Position numbers and translations under genes: made by a program
From: Siphonodentalium dalli
Lineage: Eukaryota; Mollusca; Scaphopoda; Gadilida; Siphonodentaliidae
Direction of reading: 5' to 3'
Assembly: GCA_032622095.1 (NCBI GenBank)
Contig: CP136064.1
Location: 143,361,954-143,425,953 of the forward strand
DNA: 64,000 nucleotides
The notes under the pieces: model-generated
Database searches by the model: none
The model's input: only the letters and a program-made list of their open reading frames with translations
What the model was told of the DNA's origin: nothing
Shown here: positions 23,512 through 34,769 of the stretch, piece by piece
Layout: every line of letters begins with the position of its first letter
Numbering within the stretch: position 1 is the first letter of the stretch

Positions 23512-23519
23512 GTACAAGT

Positions 23520-23948
23520 TTACGAATATGACCGAACTGAACTTTGTGTGCTCAGAACTCTCAAATATTACCATAAACACATTTTTCTCAGGAGTCAAGG
23601 CACCCAGCTGCTTATTTCTTATAAATCCTTCAAGCCCGTAACTAGTACGACCATCGCTCATTGGCTGAATACCAGGCTGGTATTGACACAATAGTTTTTC
23701 GAGCTCATTCAATCAGAGGCTCAGCCGCTACTGCTGTTCACACAACTGGTTTATCTCTAAGGTCCATAATGAAAGTGGCTAATTGGCTGAACGCTGACAC
23801 TTTATTTCGATTTTACTACAGAGTTCCATTAACTGATCCTAAACAAGTGTCTGATGCCGTGATGCATTCCTTTTCAGATGTGAAAGACTTTCCATCTGAA
23901 GAAGAAGGAGGAGGGGAGGAAGGAACTCAAACAGAAGACCAAGTCTAA
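23520..23948 (+). pseudogene. tyrosine recombinase, catalytic half
   Basis: After the hAT element the reading continues VYEYDRTELCVLRTLKYY, then FKPVTSTTIAHWL. A frameshift follows near 23,660, then GIDTIVFRAHSIRGSAATA and VANWLNADTLFRFYYR. HSIRG holds the conserved H-x-x-R of tyrosine recombinases, and the second Y in FYYR fits the nucleophile. The first catalytic arginine is not confidently placed. The protein ends in an acidic tail (EEEGGGEEGTQTEDQV) at the TAA at 23,946-23,948. In DIRS elements this enzyme joins the circular DNA copy into the genome. The insertion and frameshift inactivate it. Confidence 0.85.
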
Positions 23949-24029
23949 CTCTGTATACTTATCTGGAAAATAAATAATGGTTTTGTCAATTGTGTTTTTC
24001 CTGTCTAACTCTCCCTTAATACCGATCAG

Positions 24030-24370
24030 AATGGCTTATTATTATAAAGCCATCCCTAAGCCTTCGCTTAGCCATCGGAGACCAATGATGGCTAAGATAA
24101 ACCATCACTATAGTTATACTAGCACTCATGAAGAATTAGAAGGTCTGTGATGGCTTAGATAGCCATCCCATCTGGAAGAATTTCTGATGATGGCCAAGGT
24201 GATGGCTAGTGGATGGCTTAACACGGAATTATATTCGCTAGCCATCATTACTGATGGCTAAGAATCTCTTGGATAACCATCAGACTGGAGAATTTTTAAC
24301 ATTCAAATGTTAGCCATCATGAAAGTCATAATGGTTAAGAAATCTGCAGATCTCCTGAGACTGCCATATG
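24030..24370. repeat. AGCCATC/GATGGCT degenerate minisatellite, block 1
   Basis: The word TAGCCATC or its complement GATGGCTA recurs more than ten times in both orientations, so the strand could fold back on itself many times. Block 2 of the same word is at 25,470-25,880. Confidence 0.8.
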
Positions 24371-24841
24371 GCTGCCATGTGTTGGTCCAAACAGATAGAG
24401 GAACCTAAGTTCTAAAAATGGGTTATGTTTATACACAGGCCAGATAGATGCATCCTGGGATATTGGAGCCAACTTACATTCGAATTTTAACAGCTCAAAG
24501 TAGCTATTCACTGCTCAATTCAGTTTGTTGTTCCAGTATTTTTTACACTCATGTTCTAGCGGTCTTATAAACTTGTGATTTCTTTAGTTGAGATTCATTG
24601 GACTAGTACTGTAATGGCTTCAAGATATGCTGAGCCTGCTATTTTAAAAGCTGTGAAAAAATTATTAAAAATCTGCATCTTTATCAAACATTCTGCCTGA
24701 GATTCTGAGAGAATATATGCACTATTAAAGATACAAATTAATCTGGAAATTGGTAAGTACAATCCTCAGCACAATATTTTCTAATTTATTGGGCATGATA
24801 TGACACATTAAACATTTTGAAAAATACATATTCATATTTAA

Positions 24842-25101
24842 CCCTTCTGACAGGAGCTTCCTGAATGTTTTTGAAAATCCTATCCCAATGCAATTCTCTT
24901 ATATATGCAAGTTGCCCATAAGGAGCCTCGCATATATAAGAGAATACATTGGCCTAAACATATTTACTTTGACCTTGTAAGCCAGCACATTCTCTTATAT
25001 ATGCGAGGCTTGATCCCTATGGGAAACTTGCATATATAAGAGAATTCAGCTGGAACCAGGTTCTTTAATGCTGCACCAGCATAGCTCTCATCGTGGAAGG
25101 G
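24842..25101. mobile_element. TTAA-flanked MITE with paired hairpins
   Basis: TTAA at 24,838-24,841 and 25,102-25,105. Ends CCCTTC and GAAGGG. Inside, TTCTCTTATATATGC-type arms occur four times: forward near 24,895, reverse near 24,930, forward near 24,990 and reverse near 25,027. This gives two hairpins that are themselves inverted copies of each other. The TTAA and CCCTTC tips suit a piggyBac-mobilised MITE. Confidence 0.65.
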
Positions 25102-25469
25102 TTAAATGATCTATCTTGACCAGACTATTTTCTTTTGGATTTTTACAAAAAACCTGCAGGAATCTTTGGCTGGCCCAGCCTAATGTGAAGATGTTGCATG
25201 ATTCCAGATACCATGCAGTGTGTCCAGGGATACAAATGTAAATCGTTTCCACTGTATTTCCGATGAAAACTTGGCAAAACTTAACAAAAATAATGGACAT
25301 TGATAATTATGTTGTTAAAAATTATTTTTATGATATAAAATATTATTTTTAAGATATATTCAGATGCTTTTTTTTATTCCCCAGGTTATTTAGTGACAAG
25401 GGAGACAATTCATTCTCAAATAGATGATGACAAAAGGTTATCCCTCCTGAAGCAAGTCATATAACATAG
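25102..25469. other. no recognisable gene
   Basis: AT-rich spacer inside the DIRS-like 3' tail, between the MITE and the second AGCCATC block. The minus-strand frame at 25,088-25,300 matches nothing recognised. Confidence 0.4.
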
Positions 25470-25880
25470 CAATCCTAAGCCATCACTAAATGTCGAGGGC
25501 TAACAATCCGATGGCTTACTAGCCATCGGCCTACTAGCCATCAGCCTACTAGCCATCAGCCTACTAGCCATCAGTGGCGTACTAGCCATCCATGGCTTAC
25601 TAGCCATTGGCCTACTAGCCATCTGCCTACTAGCCATCGGCCTACTAGCCATCAATCCATCGAGGGCTAAGCAATGGCTTTATAGCTCATTTAAATATTT
25701 CAGCCTAAGAGCTAAGCGATGGCTTATAAACCATCATCTAGCCATCACCTAGCCTCGATGGCTAAATTTTGCATTAACCATCCATATCCTCTGAAAACTA
25801 CTAGCCATCAGTAAGCCATCATTCCTTCTCTTCCAAGTGCTAAAGAATGGCTAACAGATGGCTGATGATTTTGGTAAGGG
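25470..25880. repeat. AGCCATC minisatellite, block 2, with 15-bp units
   Basis: At about 25,515-25,655 units of 15 bp, GCCTACTAGCCATC plus one variable base, occur about eight times with two longer variants. On either side the word appears in both orientations. Confidence 0.85.
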
Positions 25881-26124
25881 CTGACATCTTTGGCTGAAAC
25901 ATGCATCTTTTCATCCCGACACTGGGAATGAAAATATGGTACAAAATACCCCTCTCATCCTAGCATCCCTTGGGATGCGATTGGATGAGCAGGGTTTTGT
26001 CCATATGGGAATGAGCAGTGGAGGGTTAAAGTTCCCTCCCTTTAATAGTAACTACATTTATTTGGTCCCCGCACCATGTACTCCACTGTTCTTTCCACTA
26101 GTTTGGTTGTCAGAATATACCCTT

Positions 26125-26310
26125 TTGCTTTAAAGGGACAAGATACGTGGTTAGCCCAGTGGTTTTGTTGTATCAGTGTGTGACGTAACACTGAATAGTC
26201 TGTGCACTGCAGGTATTAACTGGCTGGGCCTGACCTAGTTTTTTGCCCGCTTTCAATTGAGTCAATTGCCTGAATCAATAACAATGCATCTTTTCATCCC
26301 TCCACTGTTC
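26125..26310 (-). repeat. right inverted terminal repeat of the DIRS-like element
   Basis: Reverse-complement partner of 18,290-18,478. Just beyond it, 26,300-26,355 is also an inverted copy of 25,968-26,030 (CATATGGG and CTCATCCA-type words), so the end region is rearranged. Confidence 0.65.
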
Positions 26311-26418
26311 ATTTCCATATGGGCAAAATCCTTCTCATCCATTCGCATCGCTAAATAATAAATAAAGCGTGAGTAAGAAAAAATGAAAATTTGATTAATA
26401 TAGTTTTGGGCAATTCCA

Positions 26419-28768
26419 CGTGACTGACATTACATTCAAAGAACTTTTGCCAGATTCATTGTGATGACTAGAGCAACATTTATAAATATATAATCTTATT
26501 TCTATGTGTGATGTTGGCTTGTGCCAGGGTCCACCCAAAACTGTGCATTATTCTGAGTTTAGTCAAGCGATGATAAAATGGCATCGTTCAATGTTAGCGT
26601 GACTGACATTACATGAAAATATCAAGGCACAGTGCCAACTTGTTTTCAAATTAAATTTGTCTTAAATCTGCAGAAACTCATCTGATTTTAGTGTTAATTT
26701 TTTGTGGTAGATATTTCAAGATAATGTAAAAGCAAAATTTAAGCTTATAGAACTAAGACGAATATTTTTTGTTGTCAAAATTATGCGTGACTGACATTAC
26801 ACTAATTTCGTGACTGACATTACGCTATGAAATATATCAAATATTTCCAACAGTTTCTGGTCCAAATGAGTAATTATTGCCCTACCAATAATATTTTATG
26901 GGGTTTAAATGCATTTAATATATTTTATTACCATATACAGCACATGAACATGAAATTGACTAATGTAAGCGTGACTGACATTACACAATTTTATCCAATA
27001 TACATGGTAACTGGATTTAAAATTTATGTTGTTTGACATTCAAATACTTGAATATGAACACCTTTTTCAATTATTTTAGTTGGTATTTAAAAAAAATTTA
27101 TGGACAGACTATTCTGTCTGTGTCTGATATTATGTTACTGAATTTGTGCCTAACATTAACCTATGAAAAAAAAAAAATTTGTTCTACATTCTCAATGACC
27201 TTTTGTACAAGTTTTTCAGACAATAGCGTATAATGGAGACTGGGGAAAATGGGAGGTGGTTTGCATAGGTTGTCTTACTTCGGGAAACATTTTCAACAAA
27301 TATTTCAGTTGGAAATTTTACACCAAATCTAGGTTGAAATTTCCCTGTATAGTTTGTTTACCAGTATTTAGTGAGATATATTTATACAAGTTGAATAAAT
27401 AAATAAAGGATAAGAATCGTCATTGTATGGCAGCCTCCCGAGAAAAATCATAGTACAATACTGTGGACTTTCTCGTAGAAGTTGAACAACTCATTGGCCA
27501 CAACAAAAGTCTGGGCACACTGTTCATTATACCTTGGGACATGAATTTCCGAATATATAACCAAGCTGATAATTTTCAGACCACTTGTAGTTAGGGCTGT
27601 AACAATGCAGCAGTTCACATTGCAATGCACATCGCAATGTTTATGCTTCAATGCGCTGTGCACGATAATGCACAATTGCTACTTGTCACTGTATCTATGA
27701 ATTATTTCAGCCTCGTTGTAGGGATCAAGTTGCTCATTGCCCAAATGGTAACCAACCTGATTCATGCAATTAGGAAGGGTACTTTCTCTTTCTCATTGAT
27801 GAAATAGATTTCACTCTTGGAAATAAACGTTGAGAAACTGAATTCTTGAGTGTTGTTAGAAAGCATTGGATGAGTTTTGTGCCCCATAAGTATGTTTGTC
27901 ATACATTCAATGCTCACATACATCATGAGAACAGTTTAAAAAAAATTCAGTACCGGTAGTAGATGCACATATAGTATATGCAACTGCAGATGTTTACAAA
28001 TCCAATTACTAGTATGTTTTCTTACAAGATTTTTATGTCATCTACCAGAATAGGAACAAATTGCAAAACGTGACTGACATTACTCTCGGGATCCAAATAA
28101 TATTAGGGGGCGGAATAATAGTACAGGGGTGAAATTTCCTTTAAATAATTAATAGTAGGGGGAATTTTCGCAAATCAACACTAAGTATGGGTCAAAAATT
28201 GTGGTTTAAAAGTTTCATATGTTCTCATACAGAGATCATTGGAGAAAAATTGAACCTAATAATTGTTCAAAGTATTCAATTCATTTTGAACTAATACCAA
28301 GTGTCACCCACATTTTTGGATAATACATTGATGTTTAAAATGAATGGTTCCTTAGCCATAGTAGAATATTGGGAATTTTTTCATGATTTTAGCTTTTAAA
28401 ACTCTCATAAATTTAGCTTAGGTGTCTTAAGCACATAAATTCATATTTTTTTTACACATTTAGCTGAAATTTAATAAACATAGGGTCCCAAATAAGCAGC
28501 GTACAGGGGGAATTTCTCCTTGAAAATAGTTAAGCGTACGGGTACGCTTATTTGGATCCCGAGAGTACATGCCGTGACTGACATTACGTGTGACTGACAT
28601 TACATATTTCAACTCTTGCTAGCGGTCAACTTAGACATCGAATGGTGCCTATTGTGAACACAGACATTCAGACTCAGGTATATTGAGTGTATCTAAGATA
28701 TGGTTATTATATTGTCATGCTTTATAGTTTTATAACAACAATGGTAGTATTTCGTGACTGACATTACA
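26419..28768 (+). repeat. nine dispersed copies of GTGACTGACATTAC
   Basis: Identical 14-mers begin at 26,420, 26,599, 26,787, 26,810, 26,971, 28,070, 28,574, 28,590 and 28,754, all on the plus strand. Eight are preceded by C. Several are spaced about 160-190 bp apart and some are in close pairs (23 bp and 16 bp). The sequence between copies shows no similarity that I can see. No gene frame links them. Confidence 0.9.
28084..28564. mobile_element. 481-bp MITE with perfect 17-bp inverted ends
   Basis: Ends TCTCGGGATCCAAATAA and TTATTTGGATCCCGAGA are perfect complements. Subterminal GTACAGGGG(T)GAAATTTC-like words occur at both ends. A target duplication is not clear (TAC before, GTAC after). 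No coding sequence. Confidence 0.75.
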
Positions 28769-28769
28769 T

Positions 28770-30158
28770 ATAGTATGTAGATTTCTAAAAAATTATTTTT
28801 CCAAAATGGACATCAGGCACAGGAATATAAACCCAAGATGTGTTATAGCGTGCATCGACCTATTTAAATACTGAAATACTACAGGCCAATCTAAAATAAT
28901 TCTTACTATTTGCTCAATTACTTACAAGCCACTTTGGGCATATATTTTAGTAGCACATGTGGGTTAACAATGGCATATGCTTTCATCACTAAAATGATGA
29001 CTATACAGAGAGCAAAACTGTTTTCAATAACTTGAATATCATAACTATCAGATTTTCAAACTGTTTAGTCAATATTCAAGATTTAATTTTTTCACAAATT
29101 TCATTCTCCGTCATGAAATTGCCCTTTTATGAGTACCAAAGACTTATTCAAACCAGATACCATAAGGATTCCATTCCAGCATGTCCCTTTATTGCTCGAC
29201 TTAATTACGGAAGTACTGTTTCATTATGCGCATAAGCAACGAAAACTTCCTAAATTCTATGAACTCTCGTGGTACGAGATTCCCCATGATAATCCATCTT
29301 CATTCGGTGTCAAAATGCCAAATGATGGTGAATAACACCGAGTTATGTTATGTACATAATAAAGTATAACAATCGGTGGGAAGGATGGGAGGGCTGGTAA
29401 CTGGATTGAATAAGTCTTTGTTACTCATAAAACTATAATTTGATAATCAAATTTTCATTTTTATGTTGCAATGACTTATTCAAACCAGATACCATTAGGA
29501 TTCTACCAGATTTCATAGCAATAAACACTCCACTTATCTGGAGGTGGGTTTAGTCAAACATACATCAAATATGTAAAATATACTCACTCTTAGTGATTTT
29601 TCCACTAAGAGCACCAGTGTCTACCACTGATTCTTGATGTGTGTTCACTATAATTCCAACTGAGATCCTTAACGTATGTACAATCTACAATATCTCTTAG
29701 GACTAACCATCCTTGGTAACTTGCCGAAAGAGAGTACATGAAGTATTAAATGTGTGTTTGTTCATTCCTGGAACCAATAATATATACGCTATGTTTGTCC
29801 CAGGTTCGTTTGAATGTCTGAAGAATCTGATCATCCTAGTCTGAAAAATTTCCCTGATATATATATATACGTGAACATGTGTCTTTTTTGAATTTATGAC
29901 AAACTGACGCGTTCCAGTAATTAGTGCATGGTGTGATAAATTCAGGCAGATCCAATCTTCCAGAAAGGCTACCAGTCTGATACCTAGAGTATGAAATAAG
30001 TTTGCTACCGAGACTATTTTGGCATATACTCGGGAACTCGTGTCTATCCCAAAATAAAGTAATTGAAATCTGAAACTTATATAATGACGGTGTATTCTGA
30101 ATATTATAGTCCAGGCACATTAGGTTTCAATAGGGATAAAATCTGTGAAATCTGATTT
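28770..30158. other. no gene; one short direct duplication
   Basis: GACTTATTCAAACCAGATAC followed by CAT(A/T)AGGATTC occurs at about 29,140 and 29,471, about 330 bp apart. The frame at 29,129-29,335 covers the first copy but matches nothing recognised. Confidence 0.45.
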
Positions 30159-30252
30159 TTTTTTCAGGGATTAATAAGAACATGTTTCGAAAATCCGAGT
30201 TGAGCTTTTCTGACGCATTTCCATCAGGCCATATGCGAATGCAGTCATGTGT
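30159..30252 (-). repeat. dispersed repeat, copy 2 of 3
   Basis: The reverse complement shares ATGACTGCA, CTGATGGAA, AAAAGCTCAACTC and TTAATCCCTGAAAAAA-type words with 14,432-14,600. Confidence 0.6.
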
Positions 30253-32346
30253 AGATCAATTAATGACAAATTCATAATACATTGAGATATATACAAACAA
30301 TGCTTAGTCGTGAATCATATAAGTAGAATGCATGTCCCAAAATGGCCAAAATAGAATGAAAATTACATTTTGTGCAAAATAATAAGAGTGACAACACGCT
30401 TGAATTATGTGAGGAAGAATTATTGCAGAGTATAAGAGAAACATTTTATCAGAAATGTACGAATTCTCTCTAATATATATCATGACAGATAAGGTAAAGC
30501 AAGGTCTCATACAATGGTTAAATCTGGACTTTTGCCGCGGGGGCGCAAAGAAAAGGAAGGCATTTTTTGCTGGACTATTTATCTTGAATCATGTGATATA
30601 TGTGTACACTAAACTGTAAAATGAAATTTAATAACGACGAATTGATTCTGTGACCTTTCCTATAGAAGAAGAAATATATGTGCTCATAGCAGTCTCAAGA
30701 ATGTGACCGGACATAATTTCTTTTGATATATCAAACTTTTCAAAATGCACTGCCATAGAGCAGCATGAGAGATATTTATAGAGTAGATTGTATTGTCCGT
30801 GTCTCAAAATATTAGTCATAGTTGCCAACGATCAAGTAATAAAACAGGAATATTTCGCTATTATCACAAGAATGCATGGTGGTATACTATGAACGCAATT
30901 TATCAAAACACAAAGGAGTACAACATATTATATTCAAAAAATCTAAACTTGACCAAAATTTCCGACATTCTCTGTGACAGACTGTCTTTATACATGGAAA
31001 TAATATTTGGTTATGTTAACCAAGGTCACGTATAGGCGAAGGGTACTATGTTTTCTGCAACCACATTACAGTGCGTATCCTTTCTCCCTAATGTTACATA
31101 TATCTGCTGGACTCACAACCATAAATAGCAACATTGAGTCAATGGTCAACGCTGAAATAACAGCTTTAAATGCTATCACCTGATATTTTGCACAAGTTTT
31201 CATGGGTGGTTTTGTTAAGATATTTTTAAACAACAAGATACTGAAAACTGATATTGTACATTGCGTATTAAATAGCATATTCCAGTTGCAAGTTGCCGAC
31301 TGAAGTAATTTTAACAAAATTGTCTACTAAGACACCGGTTTGGAAGCAGCACGAAAATTAGTCTTATATAAAATGCATGATGCACTGTCTATTTAATCTG
31401 GTGAGATGGAATGCTAATCTTTTGAAGAGATGGCGGTTTCTTTGCAATGTAATAAGCAGTGCAATATACGTGTATGGTTTATTATCAAGGACAGTGCTGA
31501 AAATTCAGGAAACGTAACTACTATTTATACCGCAAGGATATGCATTTAAGTTTCTCCGTTACATTCAATAATTAATCATCATGCCGAATGAAACAACAAT
31601 ACACTGTGTGGCGAAACATTACTTCGTGTGTTGCATGCCGGAAATTATTATTTTCGGGCCTGACTGTAAACAGAAAACCGTACTTTTAAAGATGTAAATC
31701 ATTAGGTTTGACTTGCATTGCAATGACCGGTATGGATCTGTTTTAATGATCTGTGTCCCTTTAACGATATTTAACAACAATATTACCAATACGTATTTTA
31801 CCATACCATATGTTGCTTTCGTCGCGGCTTGGCCTGGTGGTTGTGGCCATTTTGACAGACATTTCGTGACCACGATTGTATTATTCTGACCGTGTCACTA
31901 TATTCACTCTAGTACTCATATTTCACATAAATTGGTATAACTGTGTAATTCATATGACTAGATTAGACAAAATAGAAGAGCAAAATATGACCAGGTCATG
32001 GACAACCAGTTTTCAGGGTAGGGTTATGTTTTTATAATTTTTAACCACTAAATATATGCGTACTTGCTAATTCTATTATAGCAAAGGAGTGGTGTCCATG
32101 CAGTTTTTAAAATGGATAGCTTGTGTCTATGTTTTGAGAAGCCCGAGCAATCAGACATCGAATACAACAGTTTGCCTTAAAAATCGTCATTTGTTTTATT
32201 TCATATCCATATCTGCTATATTCATTCAAAGTTCCCCTTTGTATGGGTGTTTTTGGTTTGATAATTGTGTATCGAACAATATTGAGTGCCTTTTGTACAT
32301 GTTTCAGCTGAATTTTTTTTTTTTTTTCTTCAAATATATGGAAAAA
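30253..32346. other. no recognisable gene
   Basis: AT-rich. The many open frames of 60-84 codons overlap on both strands and show no family motif. I see nothing functional here. Confidence 0.4.
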
Positions 32347-32500
32347 ACTCAGAAAGCTCAACTCGTATTTTAGGGGACTTTTTTTCGTAACGCGTCCACG
32401 ATGTTATGGCCTAAATAATATTTTTAAAATCAGCTTTCCCCGATTTATTTCCTTACTTTTCCACTTTCATATCTAATGTGCTGGACTATATACTAGTACG
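32347..32500 (+). repeat. dispersed repeat, copy 3 of 3
   Basis: Shares AAAGCTCAACTC, AAAATCAGCTTTCCCCGATT and TAATGTGCTGGACTAT with 14,510-14,630 on the same strand. Confidence 0.65.
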
Positions 32501-33304
32501 TGAAATATATATCCTGAAAATCAAGTGTTAGCGCAATTAAAGCAAATTATTGTGACCGGATCAATTGAAACACCTCTGAGAAGGTATTCAGTTCGAAATG
32601 TTGAACATTGAAATATAGATTTAACTGTTTCATGTTTATTAATGGACGTACATGTTAGAGGTTGGCGGTTGTGATTTTTTCACTTCGGTTTCGTTTTTTT
32701 TTCAGGTGGTTAACTCAGGTTACGGTTATTACTCGGTTATTACCTCCCTCACACACGGTGGTGTACCCATCATAACATCATAACAACATCGACTTGGTCA
32801 CTTGAGAGTTGAGACTGCTGGTACACTCATGACCCAAATACACATTTCAATTACCGTAATTACGTACCGTAGTTCCCTGGGCTTAATAATTAAAAGTTAA
32901 AACAAAAACTGTATACAATTACAAGGGAGTGCGGAGTGTAGCACATGTTGAGATCTTGTTGAGTCCTGACCAACAGCCAATGTATGGAGCATCAATTTTC
33001 TCACAAGTTCCTTGATAAAAGGGAAGATTGAAGATATGAAACAGCTTTTGGGTTTCTATAACAACAATGTGCGTGCAGAAACATACAAATTACTGATGTA
33101 TGATGTATGAGAATGGTCACTCAATTGAATTGATCATATTAGATCACAACAGGGAGGAAGAACTGGAAGAGTGAAGACATTGTGCAGCTGATCTCAATTC
33201 TTCAAACTTTGTCGACTTACATAGTTTTTATAAACCCCACTGTAAAACAGTTTTAGTATGCCGTGGTGTCAGTAAAATAATAATAATTCTTATTGCTTTT
33301 CTGC
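32501..33304. other. no recognisable gene
   Basis: Contains a TTCGGTTTCG / ACGGTTATTACTCGGTTATTAC stretch near 32,682-32,745 that could be a decayed element end, but no partner end was found. Confidence 0.35.
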
Positions 33305-33885
33305 ATGTTGTATTGTATGTGGTACGTAACATGACTCAAAGAGACGCCGCGGTGCTGACGAACATTGATACGTGACACTGACCCACTGTAATTCACACCC
33401 CGATAACTCAAGTGTCAAGTTATTTGACTGTTTAGCCCAGCAGTCCAGATTCCATATATATAGAGATAGAGTATTTCGTTAGTTAAAGGTACGGTTGGCC
33501 TTGGCGGTGGGTATCCTGTGAAAATATTTCCACCCGTCAAAAACCGCCACAAACAGAAAGAACATCAAAATGTAGACAGACTTTGTCCGCATACAAATAA
33601 GAAATATCGCATAAGCAGTATGTTATTGTCATTTGTTTGACCATTGTTATGTAAACAAAAGCATAAAAAGTTACTTTTCTGGTGTTTGTTTATATTATGA
33701 TGGTAAACACAAAGAGCGTTCTTTGTTGGTGAATTCCTGATATGGAACAAATAGAGAGCGTTTATGCCATTTTTGTGTGATTAGCCAGTAGCATTGTGCT
33801 GTCTTCTGTAACACAATCAGGCTCTTGTTTAGGTAAAATATAGTAGGTCTTTATGATAACATGCTGTTTACGCGATAGTCCTTAT
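33305..33885 (-). mobile_element. fragment of the 21.9-kb hAT family
   Basis: The reverse complement aligns closely with 22,255-22,845 inside the hAT element, covering both the MITE core and its right neighbour (GACGCCGCGGTGCTGACG, CCCCGATAACTCAAGTG). Neither hAT terminus is present, so it is an internal fragment or an element with different ends. Differences are scattered, so it is not a very recent copy. Confidence 0.8.
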
Positions 33886-34769
33886 GTTTTAACAGGGATG
33901 TGTCAAATGAAATGTGGGCTCTATGTTGGGGGGGTGCATTGTCTTATATTACATTGATAAATACTCGGAAATGAAGACTTTATTGGGTAGGAACTCTTCT
34001 ATGTATCACAGATGTGTGTGTGTGGGGGGGGGGGGGGGGCGCTCTAGTGTTTAATTCAGGGACGTAACAAAATTGGTACACTGTGCGCCGGGGTACTGTT
34101 GTCTATACGTGTATAACCACCGCAAATGGCCATTTTGTGTTGGGTCATACTCATGTTTGATACAAGGACACATTAGCGGTAATGGTTTATCTGGGGCTAT
34201 ATATATTTAATGCAGTGTTGTATTACTGGAAATGGGGGCACTATTTTGGGGGGGGGAGGGTACCAATTCCGTTCGACAAGAGAGTGAATACTTGAAATGA
34301 AGCCTGTGTTTTGAATGGGAGCGCTTCTATTTTATGCAGGGATGTATAATTGGGTTTATAACCGCAGCTTTTTAATACAGGGACGGTAGTACCATAATTA
34401 TGGTTCGGTTGGAGGGGGGGGGGCATACATATGTTTAATGAAGGGATGTGTGTCCGGAAATGGGGGTCTATGTGGGGGATACTTTCTGTTACATTGATAA
34501 ATAATTAGAAATAAGTGTTTTGGGCAGGAACGTTTCTATTTAATACAGGGCTATGTGTTTGTAGGGGCGAACAACTATTTAATGCAGGGGTGTATTTGAC
34601 AGAAATGGCTACTTTGCATTGGGGCATACTTATGTTGGACACGAGGACCGGGAATGGAGTCTGTGGGGGCTTACTTATAATTAAGGCAGTGGTGTGATAA
34701 CGGAAATACGGGCTCAATATTGGGGATGGTAATGCATTTAACTGCATGGATGAATACCTGGAAATGTAT
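33886..34769 (+). repeat. G-rich degenerate repeat
   Basis: The phrase TTTAATGCAGGGATGTGT followed at variable distance by GGAAATGGGGGC recurs about ten times with drift (for example near 34,207, 34,330, 34,432, 34,539 and 34,577). A 16-base G run lies at 34,024-34,039. No coding frame. It borders the decayed edge of the satellite. Confidence 0.6.

Larger units (their letters stand above)
18290..26310 (+). mobile_element. decayed DIRS-like tyrosine-recombinase retroelement
   Basis: The order is inverted repeat, gag-like, reverse transcriptase with RNase H, tyrosine recombinase, inverted repeat, all coding on the plus strand. That order and the presence of a recombinase instead of an integrase define DIRS-type elements. 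Frames are broken in every gene. A hAT element (21,931-23,511) splits the recombinase. A 2.2-kb tail between the recombinase stop and the right repeat contains an AGCCATC minisatellite and a TTAA MITE. Without the hAT element the span is about 6.4 kb, longer than many DIRS elements, consistent with added repeats. The exact ends are uncertain. Confidence 0.75.

Noticed and set aside
25515-25655. Regular short repeats that might be taken for a CRISPR array
   Set aside because: 15-bp units with no spacers, in a transposon-rich animal-like sequence. This is a minisatellite.
27590-27690. TTAGGGCTGTAACAATGCAG, resembling a hAT end
   Set aside because: No matching inverted end or 8-bp duplication was found nearby.
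29129-29335. 68-codon frame with a protein-like look
   Set aside because: No family recognised, and part of the frame lies in a duplicated 35-bp stretch. Evidence is insufficient.
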